The position numbers and the translations under genes were made by a program. Under the pieces are notes generated by a model, which saw nothing but the letters and a program-made list of their open reading frames with translations, was not told the DNA's origin and made no database searches. From positions 1 to 58,159 of the forward strand of contig CAMLIL010000024.1 of NCBI GenBank assembly GCA_946480015.1: a stretch of DNA of 58,159 nt. Reading direction: 5' to 3'. Positions within the stretch are counted from its first letter, which is position 1. Every line of letters starts with the position of its first letter. Shown here piece after piece: positions 52,810 through 58,159 of this stretch. Origin of the DNA: an uncultured Oxalobacteraceae bacterium (GTDB taxonomy: Bacteria; Pseudomonadota; Gammaproteobacteria; Burkholderiales; Burkholderiaceae).

Positions 52810-53562
52810 ATGCCGATCTTCGGTCTCGGATTGCATATTCTGATAGCGCTTTTTTTCGCCGTCCATGTGGTGCGTTCCGGACGCGAGATGTATTGGCTGT
52901 TCGTGCTCTTCTCGTTTCCTCTGCTCGGCAGCCTGGTTTACTTTCTTGCCGTGTTCCTGCCGCATTCCCGGCTGGACCATGGCTTGCGTAAAGCCGGTCG
53001 GACCATCGAGAAGAGCATCAATCCCGGACGCGCCCTGCGTGAAGCGCAGGATGCCTTCGGTCTGACGCCGACCGCGCACAACCAGATGCGGCTGGCGCGC
53101 GCCATGTACGAGGCCGGCATGATGGAGCAGGCTGTCACCCAGTTCGACGCCTGCCTGAGCGGACCGTTCGCGAAGGATCCGGAGATCAACCTGGGCGCGG
53201 CGATGGCCAGGCTGGCCAACGGACAGGCGGCCGATGCCGTCTCGGTGCTGGAAGCGCTGCGTCGACACAACGCCGGGTTCCGCCCGGAGCAGGTGGGCTT
53301 GCTATTGGCGAAGGCATACGCGCAAGCCGGCCGCCCACTTGACGCCGGCGCCGAGTTTGATTCGGTGGTCAGCCGCTTTTCCAGCCTCGAAGCGCGCGGC
53401 GAATATGCCCTATGGGCGCTGGCCAGCTGCGACCTGACGATCGCGCGGCGGGAATTGAAGGAACTCGATCATGCACGCAAGCATATGAGCAAATACACGC
53501 GTGGCTTGCACCAAGACCTGTTCCGCCGCATCGATGCGGAACGCGCGAAAGCTGGCGTGTAG
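52810..53562 (+). CDS. Membrane-anchored TPR-like protein
   Basis: A 250-residue protein. Two N-terminal helices (about 3-21 and 28-50, MYWLFVLFSFPLLGSLVYFL) are followed by helical repeats resembling tetratricopeptide units (NQMRLARAMYEAGMMEQAVTQFD, INLGAAMARLANGQAADAVSVLE, VGLLLAKAYAQAGRPLDAGAEFD). Such proteins often scaffold inner-membrane assemblies; no specific partner is evident. The gene lies 24 bp after the M28 gene and is followed by a strong terminator at 53592. Confidence 0.75.
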   Translation: MPIFGLGLHILIALFFAVHVVRSGREMYWLFVLFSFPLLGSLVYFLAVFLPHSRLDHGLRKAGRTIEKSINPGRALREAQDAFGLTPTAHNQMRLARAMYEAGMMEQAVTQFDACLSGPFAKDPEINLGAAMARLANGQAADAVSVLEALRRHNAGFRPEQVGLLLAKAYAQAGRPLDAGAEFDSVVSRFSSLEARGEYALWALASCDLTIARRELKELDHARKHMSKYTRGLHQDLFRRIDAERAKAGV

Positions 53563-53591
53563 GCCGTAGCTTCGGTCCGTTTCCCACTAAC

Positions 53592-53624
53592 TGCCGCCCA
53601 GCTTCTGCCGGGCGGCATTTTTTA
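53592..53624 (+). terminator. Rho-independent terminator
   Basis: TGCCGCCC (53592-53599) pairs with GGGCGGCA (53610-53617) around a 10-base loop and is followed by TTTTTTATT. It ends the M28/TPR transcript. Confidence 0.88.
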
Positions 53625-53690
53625 TTCAAACTTGGTTCACATTTGGCGTGGATGATGAAGGCTCGATCCCGAACTTTGAAAGGAAACATC

Positions 53691-53942
53691 ATGCTCAAAT
53701 GCGCTTCTCTTTTCGCGCTATTGCTGTGTGCCGGCACGGCACTGGCCCAGAACGATGCGCCGCCACCGCGTGGGCGCCCAGGGCCGCCCCAGGAAGCCTT
53801 CGACGCTTGTAAGGGCAAGAAGGATGGCGATGCGGCGGAACTGAAGAGCAAACACGGCGAAGCGGTGAAAGGCACCTGCCGGCTGGTGCTCATCCCGTCC
53901 AAGCCACCGGGCGGTGAAGATGCACAGCGGCCTGCGCGCTGA
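53691..53942 (+). CDS. Small secreted protein of unknown function
   Basis: An 83-residue protein with a clear signal peptide (MLKCASLFALLLCAGTALAQ). The mature part starts with a Pro/Arg-rich stretch (APPPRGRPGPPQEAFDACKG) and contains DAAELKSKHGEAVKGTCRLV, with two cysteines that may form a disulfide. Short proteins of this PPxEAxxACxGK shape are known in many proteobacteria, without an assigned role. Start ATG 53691 follows AAAGGAAAC. It is a single gene after a terminator. Confidence 0.75.
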   Translation: MLKCASLFALLLCAGTALAQNDAPPPRGRPGPPQEAFDACKGKKDGDAAELKSKHGEAVKGTCRLVLIPSKPPGGEDAQRPAR

Positions 53943-54360
53943 GTTCTGCAAAATTGCTCCACATTTGTCTGCGAAGATTGCTACAACTGACCAACAGGAG
54001 AAAACATTATGACTGAACGCGCTTCCATCTAACACCTCTCGGCAGGATGCATGTCAATCGCGGCTTGCATCCTCGCGTTTCATTCTGGCGCGAATCCCGT
54101 CCGCAGCGCATGATCTTTCGCGGCTTGGCCAGCGGGTTCTGCACTGGCTGTTGCAAGGCGTGTGGTTGCTAGCGAGACAACTGCGTGTTAGCGCTCGCGA
54201 GCGCCTCTTCCGCTACGTGTAGCATCACCTGAAGCGCGGCTCACACTGACGGTCATGCGAAGGTTTGCCTGAAGAGTTGCACTATGTCAACCATTAAAAA
54301 GTCGTTTCCTCTAGATTAAAGTTCTGGCGGCCTAGCCGGCGACTTGGAACTTAACGGGAG
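53943..54360. other. 418-bp gene-poor region of lower GC
   Basis: No gene is supported. At 54009-54032 a seven-codon frame (MTERASI, stop) is preceded by a strong AGGAG, which could be a leader peptide or the start of a lost gene. GC content falls here and stays lower through 55317. No terminal repeats or integrase remnants were recognised. Confidence 0.4.
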
Positions 54361-54802
54361 ATGACAATGGGACAGGAAACGTCCAGCGGGCAAAAAAAGC
54401 AGGCTGCACCGCTGACATCGAAGAAGCCTCGAAAGCTGATCAAGATAAATCTTGCGCAGCAAATGCTCGAAGCTTACGAGGGAGATGCGTTAGTGTTCCG
54501 CTTTCAGTGCGTCAGTGGTGACAAGGACCACCCAACTGGACGAGGGACATTTTCGATTTTTCGGAAGCACGAGCGCTATACGAGTAAGACTTACAACGGC
54601 GAAGATGGACTACGCTATGTTCTTCACTACAAACGGCAAAGCAATCCATCAGTATCATGGCCCAGCGCCGTGGCCCTTGCTTCGGGCCGGAAGAGCGCTA
54701 ACGGAATGGGTCGGGTCACACGGATGTGTGCGCCTGCAGTGTGCCGATGCCAAGGCGCTATTTGACTGGGCGCCTGAAAGAACCGAGGTGCGAATCTTAT
54801 GA
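54361..54802 (+). pseudogene. L,D-transpeptidase (YkuD fold), frameshifted
   Basis: The first 80 codons (MTMGQETSSGQKKQ to RKHERYTSKTYNG) continue in the next frame as MDYAMFFTTNGKAIHQYHG, followed by WVGSHGCVRLQCADAKALFDW to TGA at 54802. GSHGCVRL is the catalytic motif (nucleophile Cys) of L,D-transpeptidases, which crosslink peptidoglycan or attach proteins to it. Removing one base near 54601-54605 would give an intact ~146-residue protein. No signal peptide is seen. It may be a genuine inactivation, a programmed shift or a sequencing error. The repaired frame would overlap the next gene by ATGA. Confidence 0.8.
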
Positions 54803-55317
54803 AAAGTCGTGCATTGATCGTCGTCGCGCTCATCTTAGGTCTGCTTGGCGGGGTGGTTCTCCATGCAACCAGCACCTCTTCACGCTCGACCGTCGAACCG
54901 CACAGCGAACTTCAATCGGTAAGCCTGGATCATGTACAAGTGATGATCTTTGCGAGCGATAAGATGACACTTACCGCTCAGCGTTCAGTCATTGGTGGGC
55001 CACTTGAAGTCACCGCAACCTACGCGGACGGAACAGCCACACAACACTGCACGGGCGGCAGCGATCTTGGCGGAAGGCTTTTACCGCTCGCTCACATTAC
55101 CGCCAAACGCGGTCTTACGGTCAACGAGCGCGAACGAATGTTTCCCACATATGTCGGTCAATTTTCTTTGCTCACCTTTGGGCAAGAAAACGATGGACCA
55201 GTGACTGTTTTCTCGAGCACCACTGGAAACGCCGTTGCGTTCGTCGCAACGGAATACATAACTGAAGTCGCAGTGCCTTTGGTGACATTCCAAAGGCTGG
55301 GCAAAGCTTGCCTCTGA
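54799..55317 (+). CDS. Exported hypothetical protein
   Basis: A 172-residue protein with an N-terminal signal peptide or anchor (SRALIVVALILGLLGGVVLH). I do not recognise the remainder (ASDKMTLTAQRSVIGGPLEV, TQHCTGGSDLGGRLLPL, VGQFSLLTFGQE, YITEVAVPLVTFQRLGKACL), which looks beta-rich with two cysteines. Base composition is lower in GC than the window average, like the preceding transpeptidase frame. The two were probably acquired together and would be translationally coupled. Confidence 0.65.
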   Translation: MKSRALIVVALILGLLGGVVLHATSTSSRSTVEPHSELQSVSLDHVQVMIFASDKMTLTAQRSVIGGPLEVTATYADGTATQHCTGGSDLGGRLLPLAHITAKRGLTVNERERMFPTYVGQFSLLTFGQENDGPVTVFSSTTGNAVAFVATEYITEVAVPLVTFQRLGKACL

Positions 55318-55336
55318 CTAGCTGCGCTATCAATAA

Positions 55337-55371
55337 AAAACGGCACCGGGATCGCTCCACGGTGCCGTTTT
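55337..55371. terminator. Bidirectional terminator between the hypothetical gene and rpoC
   Basis: AAAACGGCACCG (55337-55348) and CGGTGCCGTTTT (55360-55371) pair perfectly over 12 bp around an 11-base loop. TTTTCATTTT follows on the plus strand and AAAACGG...TTTTTTATTG reads on the minus strand, so it can end transcription from both convergent sides, including the rpoBC operon. Confidence 0.92.
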
Positions 55372-55391
55372 CATTTTGGGGACTGGCTAGA

Positions 55392-58159
<2,768 letters not shown>

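Overview
The window is high-GC (roughly two thirds G+C by eye) chromosomal DNA from a betaproteobacterium. Gene content and protein style suggest an Oxalobacteraceae member (Massilia/Telluria/Janthinobacterium-like); this is inference from family resemblance, not a database match. About forty protein genes are packed tightly with many 4-bp ATGA overlaps. I see no rRNA, tRNA, CRISPR array, integrase or transposase.

Layout. 342-2156: a phosphoethanolamine transferase. 2201-3838: a divergent ArsR repressor facing a DCC-family thiol protein and a UbiG-type methyltransferase, with a 12-bp inverted-repeat operator between them. 3940-5484: a secreted HSL-type esterase and an OhrR-type peroxide sensor, with three copies of one operator/promoter motif. 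5556-6188: an exported chorismate mutase. 6469-13712: a sigma-54 promoter with upstream palindromic sites drives a MacAB-like efflux operon (adaptor, ATPase, two FtsX-type permeases) that ends with its own NtrC-type regulator and histidine kinase; a spermidine-synthase-like gene follows. 14570-15659: a wrecked TonB-dependent receptor in which two adjacent internal blocks are inverted in place. 15656-21645 (minus strand): a five-gene MoxR/DUF58/BatA-type cluster plus a Tat-exported DUF4159 protein. 21825-24219: an exported methyltransferase-like protein and an HtrA-like protease. 24281-29240: an M1 aminopeptidase, a GDT1-type cation exporter and a CehA/McbA-type PHP hydrolase. 29373-38114: a 2,913-residue cyclic beta-1,2-glucan synthase (NdvB type). 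38305-40855: an outer-membrane beta-barrel and a non-canonical NRAMP transporter. 41177-47563: an amino-acid-binding protein coupled to two DUF885 peptidases, then an M14 carboxypeptidase. 47709-50808: a response regulator, periplasmic binding protein and NarX-type kinase forming a three-component sensor. 51154-55317: an exported M28 peptidase, a TPR membrane protein, a small secreted protein, and a lower-GC patch holding a frameshifted L,D-transpeptidase. 55392-58159: the 3' part of rpoC, running off the right edge.

Recurring themes are envelope functions: lipid A and periplasmic glucan decoration, efflux, outer-membrane proteins, and at least seven exported or peptide-processing hydrolases. 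Several small regulatory circuits show readable operators. The best candidates for a second look are the sigma-54 self-contained efflux operon, the scrambled receptor gene, the ArsR-controlled UbiG/DCC pair, the OhrR circuit with a probably leaderless regulator mRNA, and a two-copy MITE-like inverted repeat.
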